NCBI GenBank assembly: GCA_963693315.1
Contig: OY856188.1
Coordinates: forward strand, 198,876,127 to 198,940,126
Source of the DNA: Diogma glabrata
Lineage: Eukaryota; Arthropoda; Insecta; Diptera; Cylindrotomidae
DNA: 64,000 nt
Reading direction: 5' to 3'
In this document: piece after piece, positions 33,070 through 45,489 of the stretch
Numbering within the stretch: the first letter of the stretch is position 1
Layout of the letters: each line of letters begins with the position of its first letter
The notes under the pieces: generated by a model
Database searches by the model: none
The model's input: the letters and a program-made list of their open reading frames with translations, nothing else
Told to the model about the DNA's origin: nothing
Program-made: the position numbers and the translations under genes

Positions 33070-34830
33070 GTAAGCTACTTAATTACTAAGATATTTAATT
33101 AAATAAAAAATAAAATTTATCTTATCAAATGTATTGCCAAATATGACAAAGTTGTCTGCTGAAAAATTGAATTGATAAAAATAGATCAAAATAAACCTCT
33201 TTTTCATTCGTTTATCTGTTTCTACTACATTTCATCTCGGCCGTATCTAGCTAGTAGTAGTATGTATAAATTCGCGAGCGAATATCTAAAAATAAAAAAA
33301 ATATTTACATTTTTTCTATTATATTCATGTTGATCTTTCAAGTAAATTTAAATTATTTCTTTTATTAATAAAATTTGAAGACAAAAGATTTCAGATTCAA
33401 ACATATTGTTACGAAGTAGTTTTTTCCTTCTGTTGTTTTGGGTGGTTTCACGCCTGTGTACTAGACGATTATTTTTGTTACTATTTGCAACAAATTGTTA
33501 CTATTATTTTCATTATTTTTGATTAATATTGAGGTTTACGTTGTTATTTTTGTAAGTGGTTATATTAATCAATTGTGTGTATAGCAGAACGGTAATTAAT
33601 TCATATAATCAATATAGGGTTGTTAGCCTTTTGGGTTTGGTTTTACATAGTTTGAAATTGCATGATATCGTTCTGCTATGGAGCATTGATTATTTGGTTT
33701 TACGTGTGATAAGGATAAAGGTGTTCTGTTAACTGGTCGAATTTAAAACCAGTTTCTTTTATCGAACTGAATGAATTGGTGGTCCACTACGTTTCAACTG
33801 AAATGAGATTAAAATTAAAGACAGGAGACGACGTTATATAATGAAATGGTTATAATTTTTTTTTCTTTTATGGTTGTTAATGTTAGATGATTTCACGCCT
33901 GTCTAATAGACGTTTTTTATGCATAATTCCAGCAAATATTGAATAATGTTAGTTTTATTTTATTTTAATTTCAATCAATTAAGTTACAATTATAACTGTC
34001 GTTCAATGTCAAGTCTATAATCGTTATTGATTCTTACATTTTATCATTTTCTTTATTTATTTATAGAATAGAATATCTCATAGCTAATTCATTATTTTCA
34101 ATAGTCTTTTTAATGCTCTTCTTGCTTTAGCAGTTCCGCCCGACAGTTGGTTACTCTTTTTCCCTGCTCTTAATTGATATTGCTTATTATCTCTGCTACA
34201 TCAAATCATACACATACTTTACTAACCCCGTGCATAATGATGTTATTTTGAAATACATACTGATGCCTTTCAAGTCTTTAGATAGCTTGATCCTAACATA
34301 AGGTTTCACAGCCCTGAGAGAGCCAAACATTCTCCCACAATGTGAAAGACTGTTTTGGCGTAATCAAGGCAAAAACGAAATATTTGATCATTTCCTACTC
34401 CAAGCCTACAGTCTGAAAGGCTCGGAGTTCACAGAAAACCGGTGGTTTAACGACTCACCTCTGAAGTAACACGTCTTAGAGACCTTTCTGACTTCTATGT
34501 TCCTCCATTGGTGAAAAAACACGATGATACACGAAGAAGAATCAGTTCGATTAGCAACTTATCGCCCCCCCCCCTTCGGTATACCAATTGCTACTTCAGG
34601 GCATATGAGCCTTCTTAAAGATCTTTACTTAATCATTAGCTTTTCATGACACAGTTACCCAATGTAATATGGATTTATTGATTATATCCATCTGTTCTTT
34701 AGTCCGAGATAATTGAACAACCTAGACCATTTTTGTACTATTTTTGGTGTTTAATGGTGATTTAATAGTTATATCCATTCTAAAACCCGTTCTAAATAAT
34801 TGTTTTAGTCTGATAATTGAATCTGAAATC
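33070..34830. other. Non-coding, possible long intron
   Basis: AT-rich. TTTCACGCCTGT(G/C)TA(C/A)TAGACG occurs near 33448 and 33892, a loosely repeated block. A C10 run sits near 34565. 34050-34620 is less AT-rich and may be an old repeat. No gene. Confidence 0.35.
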
Positions 34831-35892
34831 TAATATTAATTGTTAAGGCTTTTTGAAGCGTCTGATATATTTGATGTTTTAATATTTTAATACAAGAATA
34901 ATATGTTTATGTAAATCTGTTAATTGAGAAATAAACGAATAATAATAATAATAGTGTAGTTACCTAGATCGAGAATACCAGATAGTACTAATCATAATTC
35001 ATAACAACAATTTGTTCGACTTGTTTTTGACAAACGAATCAGAAAAGAAACAACGCATAGAATTGTTGATAAGCCCCTCGGATCATCGGACCATCTGTTA
35101 ATATCTGCAACAGTAAAGTTCACATCACCAAATCTAATTAAAGCCAACCCTTGTTTGGAGTTATAAAAACGCTGATTGGGAGCGGCTAAGAAACTTTACG
35201 ACGAAATACCATGGAAACATGTTTGTTGTGTTAAACAGGATCCTAGCACTTCAGCACTAAGAGTCACTGAATTTATAAAAGATGGAATGCGGCGGTTTAT
35301 TCCAAATCAATTAATTTCTCCCAAAACTCATGAGTAGGAAAGTATTTGGAAAGTGTTTTAGGCCTAATAATATTAATTGTTAAGGCTTTTTGAAGCGTCT
35401 GATATATTTGATGTTTTAATATTTTAATACAAGAATAATATGTTTATGTAAATCTGTTAATTGAGAAATAAACGAATAATAATAATAATAATAGTGTAGT
35501 TACCTAGATCGAGAATACCAGGTAGTACTAATCATAATTCATAACAACAATTTGTTCGACTTGTTTTTGACAAACGGGTCAGAAAAGAAACAACGCATAG
35601 AATTGTTGATAAGCCCCTCGGATCATCGGACCATCTGTTAATATCTGCAACAGTAAAGTTAACATCACCAAATCTAATTAAAGCCAACCCTTGTTTGGAG
35701 TTATAAAAACGCTGATTGGGAGGGGCTAAGAAACTTTACGACGAAATACCATGGAAACAGGATCCTAGCACTTCAGCACTAAGCTAAGAGTCACTGAATT
35801 TATAAAAGATGGAATGCGGCGGTTTATTCCAAATCAATTAATTTCTCCCAAAACTCAGGAGTAGGAAAGTATTTGGAAAGTGTTTTAGGCCT
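34831..35892. repeat. Tandem duplication of a ~535-bp LINE-derived block
   Basis: 34831-35365 and 35368-35892 are near-identical (period 537). Each starts TAATATTAATTGTTAAGGC, holds an (AAT)n run and then a LINE endonuclease end (NNLFDLFLTNES, then SDHLLISATVKF). Differences: copy 1 has an extra ~14 bp around GTTTGTTGTGTTAAACA (35220-35236), copy 2 has TAAGC inserted, plus a few substitutions. The AAT run preceded by a 3'-UTR-like sequence looks like the tail of one LINE abutting another's coding region. Confidence 0.85.
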
Positions 35893-36600
35893 ATAACTCA
35901 AATAAAACTCCAGAAACCCTTAGTGCCTATAAGAAAGTAAGAAATTTGAGTAAATTCAAAATAGATTCACACAAAAACGCATTAATCAAAGGCAAATCAA
36001 ACAAATTCGCCGAATATCCATCTGGCTCTCGTAATTTTTTTCAGGAAGTTAAATCAATGCAGTGCGATTTCACTCGATCATCTAATGCAACCTTAGTATT
36101 AAATGACATTCCAGTGAGTGACTCAAAGGAAAAGGCGGATCCCTTAGCCTAGAAACGGTGATCTCCTAGCCTACGTAACGCATATGTGGAGCAAATCTCT
36201 GGACAACCATGGTGAAACAATCAGTGTTTCTCTGGATATTTCAAAGGCTTTTGATAAAGTGAAGCATAGAAATCTAATAGCTAAATTAAAATCCTATGGC
36301 ATAGATGATCTTACTGTATCATGGATTCATAGTTTTCTTACAGGTCGCCAATTTCATGTTAATTTAGATGACATTACATCCAATGTTTTCACAAAGAATG
36401 CTGGTCTTCCCCAAGGCTCTGCACTTTCACCAATCTTGTTTCTTTTATATATAAATGATTTACTTATCTCTACAGTGCATCCCATTCACAGTTTTGCTGA
36501 CAGTTTTGCTCTCATAATGCCTCTCATAAGTCAAAAGTCGATCTCGTGTAGCAGCTACTAACGATAGAAGATATTTAATTAATTCTATCAACGAAGACCT
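34950..36600 (+). pseudogene. LINE ORF2 relic (endonuclease end, linker, RT)
   Basis: Plus strand. The endonuclease end occurs twice through the tandem duplication. The linker follows (ETLSAYKKVRNLSKFKID, then NKFAEYPSGSRNFFQEVKSM, 35905-36060). After a deletion comes RT: ISVSLDISKAFDKVKHRNLI, WIHSFLTGRQFHVNL, GLPQGSALSPILFLLYINDLL (open 36184-36561). The next expected block, FADD, is degraded to FADSFAL. Stops and gaps throughout. Similar in layout to, but distinct from, the LINE at 46.2 kb. Confidence 0.75.
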
Positions 36601-37634
36601 AGAGCGTACAATGCAATGGAGATAGACCAATCTTGTTGAGTAAGCATAAGGTTTTTGTAATGTTCATAGTAATTTTTCACCTCCGGTTTGTCACTTTCGG
36701 TTAAAAAGCTTTATCCTATTCTTTCAAATATATCACAACAACAGCCACAGGTATGAAGTGTTTTTGACGAATCTTTGGTTAAATGTTTCAGTTAACAAGA
36801 GATAGAACAAATTTGTTTTTGAGGTGTCTTGTATATAGTGGTCGGTGTTCATCAAACAAATGCTGACCTTTTATCTTACCGATAGGCTAGGTTATTGTGT
36901 TGGACTGTTGGAGATCATTTTTGATATTGACATTTTAATGATATCTTCACCTTTCAATACCTTCTGAATCGGTCTGGATAATTTATTTTAGTTTGCAGTA
37001 TGGGTGTTAGTATAGTATTAAATTTAAATATGATTACACACACATTCAAATTCTATTTAAATTATTACAATTGATGTGTCGTATAATAAATAAATCTTAA
37101 TTTTGCGTATTTTAGGCTTTAAAAATCCTAATTGAACTAATATTCACTTTTTGTTGACTTTTTTTCAAATTTGTTTTAATATTTGTTTTGTAATTTTTCG
37201 TTTTTTATTTGTATTTATTGCAGTATTAAATTATATTGTATAATTTTTTTATATTTGGTATTTTAGTATATATTTTATCCAGTAACTGGTTAGTTTTTAA
37301 TCTTACGGGAAGTTCCTGGCGTGGCCCCTATGGTCCTACCCCCATCCCACTATTTTTTTTTGTATTGAAAATAATAATTAATTTTAATTGCACTCTTTAA
37401 TCTACTAATTGAAGTAAAATAAATCTTAGTAAAGAGTGACCAATTTAAATATTTTGCTTATATTTATTTTAATCAATTTTTAATAAAAAATGCTCTAATT
37501 ATTCTATTTTCTGGAATATCGGTACTATTGATAATTGTACTAACGTCGAGAAATGCCAAAAAAGTGGGGGTAAGAATTTCACTTTTGTCTCATAAATGTA
37601 ATACTTAGGTCTTTCAGACCGAAATAATTATATA
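36600..37634. other. AT-rich non-coding
   Basis: No gene or clear repeat boundary. 37315-37345 is a short GC-richer stretch. Confidence 0.35.
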
Positions 37635-39239
37635 CTTGAGACCAGGGTTGTTAATATACACGTATAAAACGTTTTATACGTTACACGTATAATACGTAAC
37701 GTATAAAACGTATATAACGTATAAAACGTATAATATGATTTTATTTTTGAAATTCATTCATAAAAAATTAAAAATGCTTCTTACTTCAGATATTAATTAT
37801 ATTTTTAGTAAAAATATATATATTTTAGTAAAAATATAATTACGTAGTTATAAATTATTTATATATTTTATAATTTATAACAAAAACTATTTAAATTCTA
37901 GATGTTATTTGAATGTAAATTTTTATACTTTATACGAAAAACTATGTCACTGTACATTAAACTGGTCAATAATCTTAGATTTGAATACTTGAACTAGATT
38001 TGAATATTGAAAATTTTGAATTATATATTAGAGATTTTTTTGAGCACATCAACTCAAGCAATTAAATTATTTTTGAATTTTTCAACACGTAGATATACTA
38101 TATGATTTTCTTTCATTTTGATTCCAACATTTACTTAATGGGAAACATTTTGGATTAGAAACATTTGGCTCATGAACTTAATTATTTGGCATCATGAAAT
38201 GTTATTGAATATATAAAATATGGTTCAATTCAACTTCAGCTCCTCCCATCTAATAAGAACAGCTAGGAAATATTATGTTGTTGCAGAATAAATGTCGTTT
38301 TTTTCATAGCAGTTAGAAAAATTATTAGAGATTATTAGAGAGATGTTTTTAAAAAAAATTTGTTGTGTGAATCCGGGCTGCACCACTTCCAATTAATAGA
38401 CACAGTTTGAAAATAACAGGCTCTTGCAGATCAAATCTTCTTTTTATACAAAAGTTGTAATAGTTAAAATATAAAATATTTCTTTGGTTTTCATTTATTT
38501 TTATTTTTAATACAAGGGGAACGCAAGAAATACAAGACAGTATACAGTTAAAATATGTATTTACGTCAAACGAAAAAGTTTAGTGAGAAGTTTATTGAGT
38601 AAATTCAATTTTGGTCTTTGATGAACAATAGGTATGGTTGGAAATGTCAACTTATTGCAGAGTAAATTTGTTTTGAAAATAAATAATTATATTTTGAAAA
38701 GAAGCATTTACGCTAAATGTGGAAGTTTTCTGAACTCATAGGAATAGTTGGGTAAGAAATTATCATGACGACGCTATATTTTCTAAAGCAGCTGTTCCTA
38801 TTAGTCCCGAAATAAAGGCTTTATAAATATTAAATATCACGAGTACGATGAATAATACGCCCGCGATAATGTTATATAAATGTATTTTTATTTATTAAGG
38901 ATTTTACTTCTATACGGCAGTGGTTCTCAAAGCGTGTTCCGCGGAACACTGGTGTTCCGCGATGCACTTTCAAGTGTTCCGCGAAAAAATTAAATAATCA
39001 ATTCAATTAGAAATTGTTTGAAAATAAAAATCAATTCAATGTAAAATATACACGTAGGTAAAATTTACACGTTTCTCGGCTTTGTATGAATAAAAATATC
39101 TTTCGGGTTAAAATTACGTCTTGGAAACATAAAATATTATTGCAGTTATTAAAATTCTTCTTTTACACATAAATAAATAAAAAATGTATGAAGTTTTTGT
39201 TTCACACAATATGAACAATATGATTGAATAAGAAAGCCG

Positions 39240-39530
39240 TTTATGTCTTTCGAATTTTCTAGTTTTTCTTTAAATGAAGAAGAAGAATTGACGTCGCCTT
39301 CTTCAGATCGTGGATTAAAATTACAGTTCCATGAAAACACTCCTGAAAATTTTTGGATCTCGGAGCAGGATTTGGAGCAGGATTTTCAACGTTGGTCAGT
39401 ATAAAGACAACCAAACGCGCGAGACTATGGAATTTAGAAGACAAAACGCGTGTGCCGTTATCATTTATTCGTCCCAATATCGCTGAGATCTGTAAAGATC
39501 TTCAAGCTCATGGATCGCATTAAGTTTGAG
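39240..39530 (+). pseudogene. hAT transposase C-terminal remnant
   Basis: Plus strand: ENTPENFWIS then an acidic stretch, a stop, and RVPLSFIRPNIAEICKDLQA followed by HGSH. The FW..., L(S/F)...PNI..(L/I)C...QAH.SH pattern is the end of ZBED/GTF2IRD2-like hAT transposases. The region that should lie between (dimerisation helices) is deleted. Its position inside an element with hAT ends supports the assignment. Confidence 0.5.
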
Positions 39531-39619
39531 TTTTTTTTAAAAGTATTGTAATTTTAATTGTGCTTTCAATAAATATATTTGCATCAATCAATATCGGTGC
39601 ATATTTTATTTATATACAT

Positions 39620-40632
39620 GGGTAGTTCTACACACAAAGGAAGAAAATGGAGCTAATTACGGCACGACATGTTTTTGCGTATAAGTTCTGTATAAGTAGT
39701 TTAAGTATAAGTAGTTTAGTTAAAGTTGATGACGTTCTTTCAACTTTTCTGAATGTGGCCAGTAAAAAAAATACATGAGTCAAAATTAAAAAAATATCCT
39801 TCTTACTCCTAAATTAACTCAAAATTATGTCAATATTATCTCAAAATATGAAATAAATATTTATCTAAGTCAAATTTCGCCTTTAAAACTTCCAGGAGAC
39901 TGAGACCACGGGACTGATAATATATCAGTATTTCTCTTAAAAATGACAAAATTATGTCTTATAAAAAAAATAAACGAATTCTATACCAAGGGACTATTCA
40001 CGACGTATATGACTGTAAAATTACCTGTAGTTAAAATGCTTTTTACGAAAATACTTGCCAGGGACTGATAATTTGACTGAACAAAACACGATCTTGCTAC
40101 CAATAATGACTGTTTTGATTGATAAAACCTCGGACTACGAAAAACACTTGCAACATTATATTTATTGAACTTTAATTAACTCCTGTGACGAGCGATAACT
40201 TGATAGAAATATGAATTTCCGATATTTTCAATGTGGTTTGATTGGGCAGGAGAATGATAACAAGTTCGTGGGACAAACTTTAATAGGATATATCTTATAT
40301 GAAATATAGAGTAGTTTTATGATTATTTACACATTGCTAACGCATTATTATTCAAAATTATAACTGCAGTGTAAATTTGTCTCTACACACTTAGAATCAT
40401 TGATTATTTAGTTTACCAGCTTTGACTTTCAAAGATGGACACGCCAGGGGACTGATAATTTTACGTTTTGCATCATTTTTTTTGTAAGAAATATATTTCG
40501 AAACGAGTTTATTTTGGGTGACCTGCTAGACATAGTTAAGGTTTACAAATTTCATTTAAAAAAACATTTTTTTTATATTAATATACGAAATAAGCCGAGC
40601 CATCAAAAATGTCCATGTTTGTAGAACTACCC
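39620..40632. mobile_element. ~1.0-kb TIR element with internal GGGACTGATAAT repeats
   Basis: Ends GGGTAGTTCTACA and TGTAGAACTACCC are exact inverses, flanked by ACAT on both sides (39616-39619 and 40633-40636). Inside, GGGACTGATAAT or near variants recur at about 39909, 40060 and 40447, with weaker forms (GGGACTATTCAC ~39988, TCGGACTACGAA ~40131, GACGAGCGATAACTT ~40188). No ORF. Superfamily unknown. Confidence 0.75.
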
Positions 40633-41001
40633 ACATATTATTTTCTAAAATTAGCAGAGGGTTGCCGATAACACTCTGTGACACGATTCCGTTTCCTTTT
40701 TGCTCTATAATAATGGAGTGTTTTTGCGAACATTATTCTGTTTTTATTGCCCTTTGGTTTCAAAGAGGTTAGCAACCCGCGCCCCCTGTTTTAAAGTTTA
40801 TGCTGTATTGTATATATGTTCCGCCTAAAAAAATATCAGAGTTTAGTGTTCCCCGACTTCAAAAAGTTTGAGAACCAAGGCTATACGGTATAAAACGTAA
40901 ATAATTGTGTGTTTTATACTGTACGTTTTATACGTTTTATACGTACGTATAATACGTGTTTTATACGTTACCGTATTATACGTTACAACCCTGCTTGAGA
41001 C

Positions 41002-41489
41002 AAAACTTTGTTTGTTTCTTCTTGCAATTTTACCATATTGACCGTTGTTTCTTCTGAAAAATTAAAAAATTTATCGCTGTCTTTCATCATTTTAGAGTTT
41101 TTATAATTTTTATCTCTTTAATTTCTAGCTCTTTTTACTATACTTATAGGAAACCACGAGCCGCTTCTTATTGTGTAAATTACTAATCTGTTCCTCTTGC
41201 CAGAGATTCTTTCATCCATACACATAACTTCCCATACTCCTCCTCAACAGTCCCCGTGTTTTACGTACATAATCCTCCGGCATTAAACATGCATTTTTTT
41301 TAGATTTTTCTTTTCCTTGACCATCGTTTTCCAGTTTCTGCTTCCCCTTCTATCATTACTAGTGAGTGATCTTTACTTGAAAATACTAAATCAAATATCG
41401 TTTCTGATGCATCCGTTACTATAGTATTTTCTTGTGCAAATAGTTTAAGACCAAATGATTCTGTGATTTTCTTAAGACCACGTTTTTTT
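41002..41489. other. Mixed sequence with weak LINE similarity, no gene
   Basis: Slightly more balanced base composition. Possible old minus-strand LINE sequence; no motif sure enough to call. Confidence 0.3.
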
Positions 41490-42560
41490 AATCAAATGTG
41501 TTGTGTTATAGGAACAATAGATAGAAATTTCGATCACCCTCACTTCGTATAGCACGTTTTTGAACAGAGTTAGGATGGAAACCGATTTAGCATATCAAAC
41601 TTGAAAACAATACTCCATACAGGGATGAATATAGGACTTGGAGTAATTGATATGGAGTGAAATATTTTTTACATCTTTTGAGGAGGCCGAGCTTTTTGAC
41701 GCACTCTTTGCCATCGCCACACTGAAAAAAACTGAAGTAATGACTACCTCATCTCGAAGTTGGCAGTTTATTATTCAAACAAGGAAAAAATATTTGCAAA
41801 CAATTTCACCGTGATTGGGACAACTACACGTTAACATTTTCCTGACAACAGAGTGAGGTTAATTTAAAATATAAAGTGTTATATCCAATATAACAGTAGT
41901 TGAATAAAGTTAATAACTATTTCCATGAAAAACATATTCTTTGGCCTTATATCATGAATTTTTCCTTTTAAAATTAAGTATTTGAGATTAATTGAACTAT
42001 ATTTTATTTTCACATAAGTATTACGTGTGATTGTCTCAACTACATCGGTCTATAATTGTGCAGTTGTTGACACAATTTCGTAGTTCGATTCGCCACATCT
42101 ACCCACACGGTGAGGTTGATACAACTGCATTTCGATTAGAAGTAGAACATGCTTTTTCAGTGCATTTATGATCGTTCCAGAGCAGGTTATTGGTAATTGT
42201 GACCCCCAATAAACGAACACTTTCACATTTATCGATTGGCTCGCCACACATACTAATGAAGTATCGTTGGGAAACTCGGTCTTTGATCTGGAAACAACCA
42301 ATAAGTGTATTTTAATGGAATTAAAATTGACCAAATTTATTGTTACCCAAATCGGCGACTTTTTCTAGGTCCTCGTTTACTTTTATGGCAGTGTCTCTCT
42401 CCAGCGGAACGAATGACTTGTGCAGTGTACTGTCATCTGTCAAACTATTTACTGTGTTACTGGTGATTTTCAATTTTCAGTTCGATGATATAAATTAAAA
42501 TTAGTCTATTAGAGTGGAGGACAAAACTGAGCCTTGGGGTGAACAAGCGTTAATTAATTT
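41490..42560 (-). pseudogene. Truncated copy of the 46-kb LINE, rearranged
   Basis: Minus strand. From the right: RT end AWGT.FS-like and SRSKTEFPNDTSL (42260-42300), NDHNA..K (42150-42180), then ~330 bp of unrelated DNA (41725-42060), and the segment matching KLGLLNRCKK..., VWSIVFKFDM..., VQKRAIRSEGD (41530-41720). Ends left at a GTGTTGTGTTATAGG block matching the family's 3' UTR. Heavily mutated. Confidence 0.7.
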
Positions 42561-42563
42561 ACA

Positions 42564-42781
42564 CTCAGAATTCCCTTTCTCAGGTCAGTCTTTGCATTTT
42601 AGACTTGAGCACGACGCACGTAAGTGCTGACTAACAAATACATTATCATTGAACTTGGCTTGGCTTGGCTTGGCTGAACTTGGCTCAGAATTCCCTTTCT
42701 CAGGTCAGTCTTTGCATTTTAGACTTGAGCACGACGCACGTAAGTGCTGACTAACAAATACATTATCATTGAACTTGGCTT
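42564..42781. repeat. 120-bp tandem duplication with TTGGC run
   Basis: CTCAGAATTCCCTTTCTCAG begins at 42564 and again at 42684; the ~95 bp that follow are identical in both. They are separated by five TTGGC-like units. No coding content. Confidence 0.9.
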
Positions 42782-43022
42782 AACTACACTTACAGTAGAC
42801 CTCTTACTTGTGCGCCTCTGAACCTACTATTAATATCAAATCTTCTAAATCATGATATCTTTTATTCTGTAGTGTACTATTCTTACTAATTCTTAAAAAA
42901 ATTCACACCACACCTTGTCTATTCTGTTTTTCTACAAAATCGCATCCACTTGTTCTTCCTTATTAACATCAGTCTCCTCTTACATCCATTGCAATTTAAT
43001 CATTGAGTTCCTAACTGCCGAT

Positions 43023-43701
43023 ATCCCGACTAGCATTATGTAAGAGCTTAAATCTGGACCGGATACGGCTTTCCCTACTACTGATAGGGACCGTATCAGG
43101 TACACTGAACAGGTCCTGATCAGAAATGTAACGCCTCAAACTATCCAAACCGGATCAGGCAGCCCTACTAGAACCGTACCAGGACCGGATCATTTAAAAC
43201 AGAGAATTTACCCCTACAAACATTAGAAAAATTAAAAAATTTAGTATTACATACAATAGAAAAAAAATGTCTACAAAAATATTCTAACTTTATACTTACC
43301 TATATGTATTCATAAGTCATAACGCAGAGAAGCGATAACTAAAGTATATGTGAAATTTCGCAAACTATGTATATCTAAAATGGATAATACTCTAGTGAAT
43401 TTTAACTAAATGAAATTTATTAAAATGAAATAGGGCTCGAATCAGGAAAAATAGGGCATACCTTATTTGGAAAATCAGACATGATTCTGGTCCGGTCCTG
43501 GTCCGGCATTTACTAGTAGGGATGAGATAGGTTTTTGAAATCCGGGCCGGATCAGGACAAATACGGCACGCCCTAGTAGTAAAATCAGGTATGATTTCTT
43601 ATAGGGGCCGGATGCAAATGCCCTATTAGGATTTACCTTATTACACCCTCATCCGGCCCGGATCATAATAGGGCGTACCTGAAGAAATTGCTAGTCGGGA
43701 T
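43023..43701. mobile_element. 679-bp TIR element with CCGGATC-rich ends
   Basis: Exact 13-bp ends ATCCCGACTAGCA (43023-43035) and TGCTAGTCGGGAT (43689-43701). Both subterminal regions (~180 bp) carry many CCGGATC / GGCCGGAT / ATCAGG motifs in both orientations plus CCCTA(C/T)TA blocks; the centre is AT-rich. No ORF. Target duplication cannot be separated from the palindromic AT at the tips. Confidence 0.75.
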
Positions 43702-45489
43702 CTTCAACACAAACTTACTTTGTATTGACAACTCTGTCTTCGTTTTTAATTTTTGAATATCAACTTGCTCTGTGCATTCTAATACATCGGTTGTTTCCTT
43801 CAATGACTGCCTCTTTCGAATGCTCTCCTTACTATTTACATAACCCTTAGACATTTTAGACCCTCTATAAATTTGTGTACAATCTCCTTTTGTTTTGCTG
43901 CCACCTTTGTTAGTAATATCTTTGTTAATTAGTAATTTCTGAATTTTTGACTTGAGGTATGCATACTTGTGACATAACATTCTTGAGCCATAAATAATTC
44001 AATAACCTACAGCATTTTGTGTATAGCTCTTGTAGATATCCATTGTAAGTTTATTTTTTCAACCTGTACGATTTTCTATATCCGGGCTACATAACCTGTT
44101 TAGACAGTGGATAGCCGTATCATCCACCTTAGAAACTATTGTGTTTAAATTAAATAATTTGAAGAAATTATAATTTGAAGAAATTATAATTTGAAGAAAT
44201 TAAGAAATTAAAATTATATTAAATAATTTGAAGAAATTAGAAATTGTGTTTAAATTAAATAACGTAGGGGACTGCTCTTTAAGGTATCCCTGGTTTAACC
44301 TTCTGGTATTTGATTTCGCAATTTTGGTACCCGACGTGTGTCATGGCGACATCGAATTTAGTTAGTTCAAGAACTATCTTGTGTTTGTTCCAGAACCATC
44401 TGTTGATATTCGGAAGACACCGCGCCGCATCACTTATACAAAATTCGTTCAACAATTTAATAATCTGTAGGCTGTAGTGCGAGTGAAAACGTGTAAATTT
44501 TGTGCATTGTGAAATTATTTTTAAACTATTTTGTACATATGAAATTGTTGGTTATGATGTGTTTCGCACCTCCTGTGTTAATTTGACTGATCCAATTACA
44601 ATAACTAAAATATTTACGAGATTTCTCTAAACATACCTTTCACTAAAAATGTAACTTTCAATTCTTTTAGTTGTGCAAATATATTCTTATCAATATGTAT
44701 GATTTACTCTAGAAGAGATTATCATCGTATGTCAATCACAAACGAATTTATAGCTAATTAAAAATAAATTATTATTTTGGAACGATTATAACATTTTGAA
44801 TTTACGACAGACAAAAAGAAACTAAAACCATCTTAAATATTCATCAATGAATAACAAATTAATAGAGAATTTTATTTTAACATACTTTAAAAAGCGCAAC
44901 GTTGCAAAATATTAAATGGAAATAGATCTAAATTTGAAACGTATTCAAGTACTCAACTCATAATCCAAATAACAATTTGATGTTGTCATTATTTTTACCC
45001 ACCCGTTTTTACTCCCTCTAAAAATCATCTAAGATCTTGGTAACAAAGCACGAATCGTTGCTCCGCAGTTACATTATTTGCATTAGAATCGGTCCCAATC
45101 TTACATACAAACAAAAATATATTTAAAAATTCAAGATATTATAGATGTTAAAGATTTTTATTGGATCGGTTATAAATATTAAAATTTAAGCTTATTCGAA
45201 ATCAAATTATCTGAATATTCATTAAAAAATAGGGAAGTAGAATGTTTATATCACCTGAAAATTATTTACAATTAAAACCGAATTGTAGAAACAACATCGT
45301 CAAAATTATAAACTCGTATGGCAGAGTGACACAGAACTTAAAAATTGGTTGTTGCCAAAACAAAAATCTGACATTCATCCGTTTTTCGGAAATTGTAAAA
45401 ATTGCACCACCTTCGATGCATTCCGTATATTACAAAATTTTGGTTAACTGTATTTTATCGAGTCAAGATGTTCTAAGAATTAGAGACGT
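43702..45489. other. Mostly AT-rich non-coding
   Basis: Contains GAAGAAATTATAATTT-type short tandem repeats at 44155-44235. A minus-strand open stretch of ~93 codons (43980-43702, CTQIYRGSKMSKG...) and a plus-strand one (45242-45565) match no family I know and are probably chance. Confidence 0.35.

Larger units (their letters stand above)
38918..40880. mobile_element. Inner hAT-type element nested in the outer one
   Basis: Left end CAGTGGTTCTCAAAG, right end TTTGAGAACCAAGG, flanked by CTATACGG on both sides (38910-38917 and 40881-40888). Subterminal GTGTTCCGCG(G/A)A repeats occur three times at the left (38937-38990) and as GTTCCGCC / GTGTTCCCCG at the right. Contains a decayed transposase C-terminus (39240-39530) and another TIR element (39620-40632). 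Confidence 0.9.
37643..40993. mobile_element. Outer hAT-type element with 8-bp duplication
   Basis: Begins CAGGGTTGT and ends ACAACCCTG, flanked by CTTGAGAC on both sides (37635-37642 and 40994-41001); 8-bp duplications and CAGGG ends are hAT hallmarks. Both ends carry many subterminal repeats built on CGTATAAAACGT / CGTATAATACG within ~110 bp, likely transposase-binding sites. Without the inner insertion the element is about 1.4 kb and has no transposase ORF, so it is non-autonomous. Confidence 0.9.

Noticed and set aside
34561..34575. C10 homopolymer
   Set aside because: Isolated run with no associated element; could be a sequencing or assembly feature.
39149..39477. Two minus-strand ORFs inside the inner hAT element
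   Set aside because: Antisense of the decayed transposase C-terminus on the plus strand.
44155..44235. Regularly spaced GAAGAAATTATAATTT units, considered as a CRISPR-like or satellite array
   Set aside because: Only three to four short units with no unique spacers; simple slippage in a eukaryotic AT-rich region.
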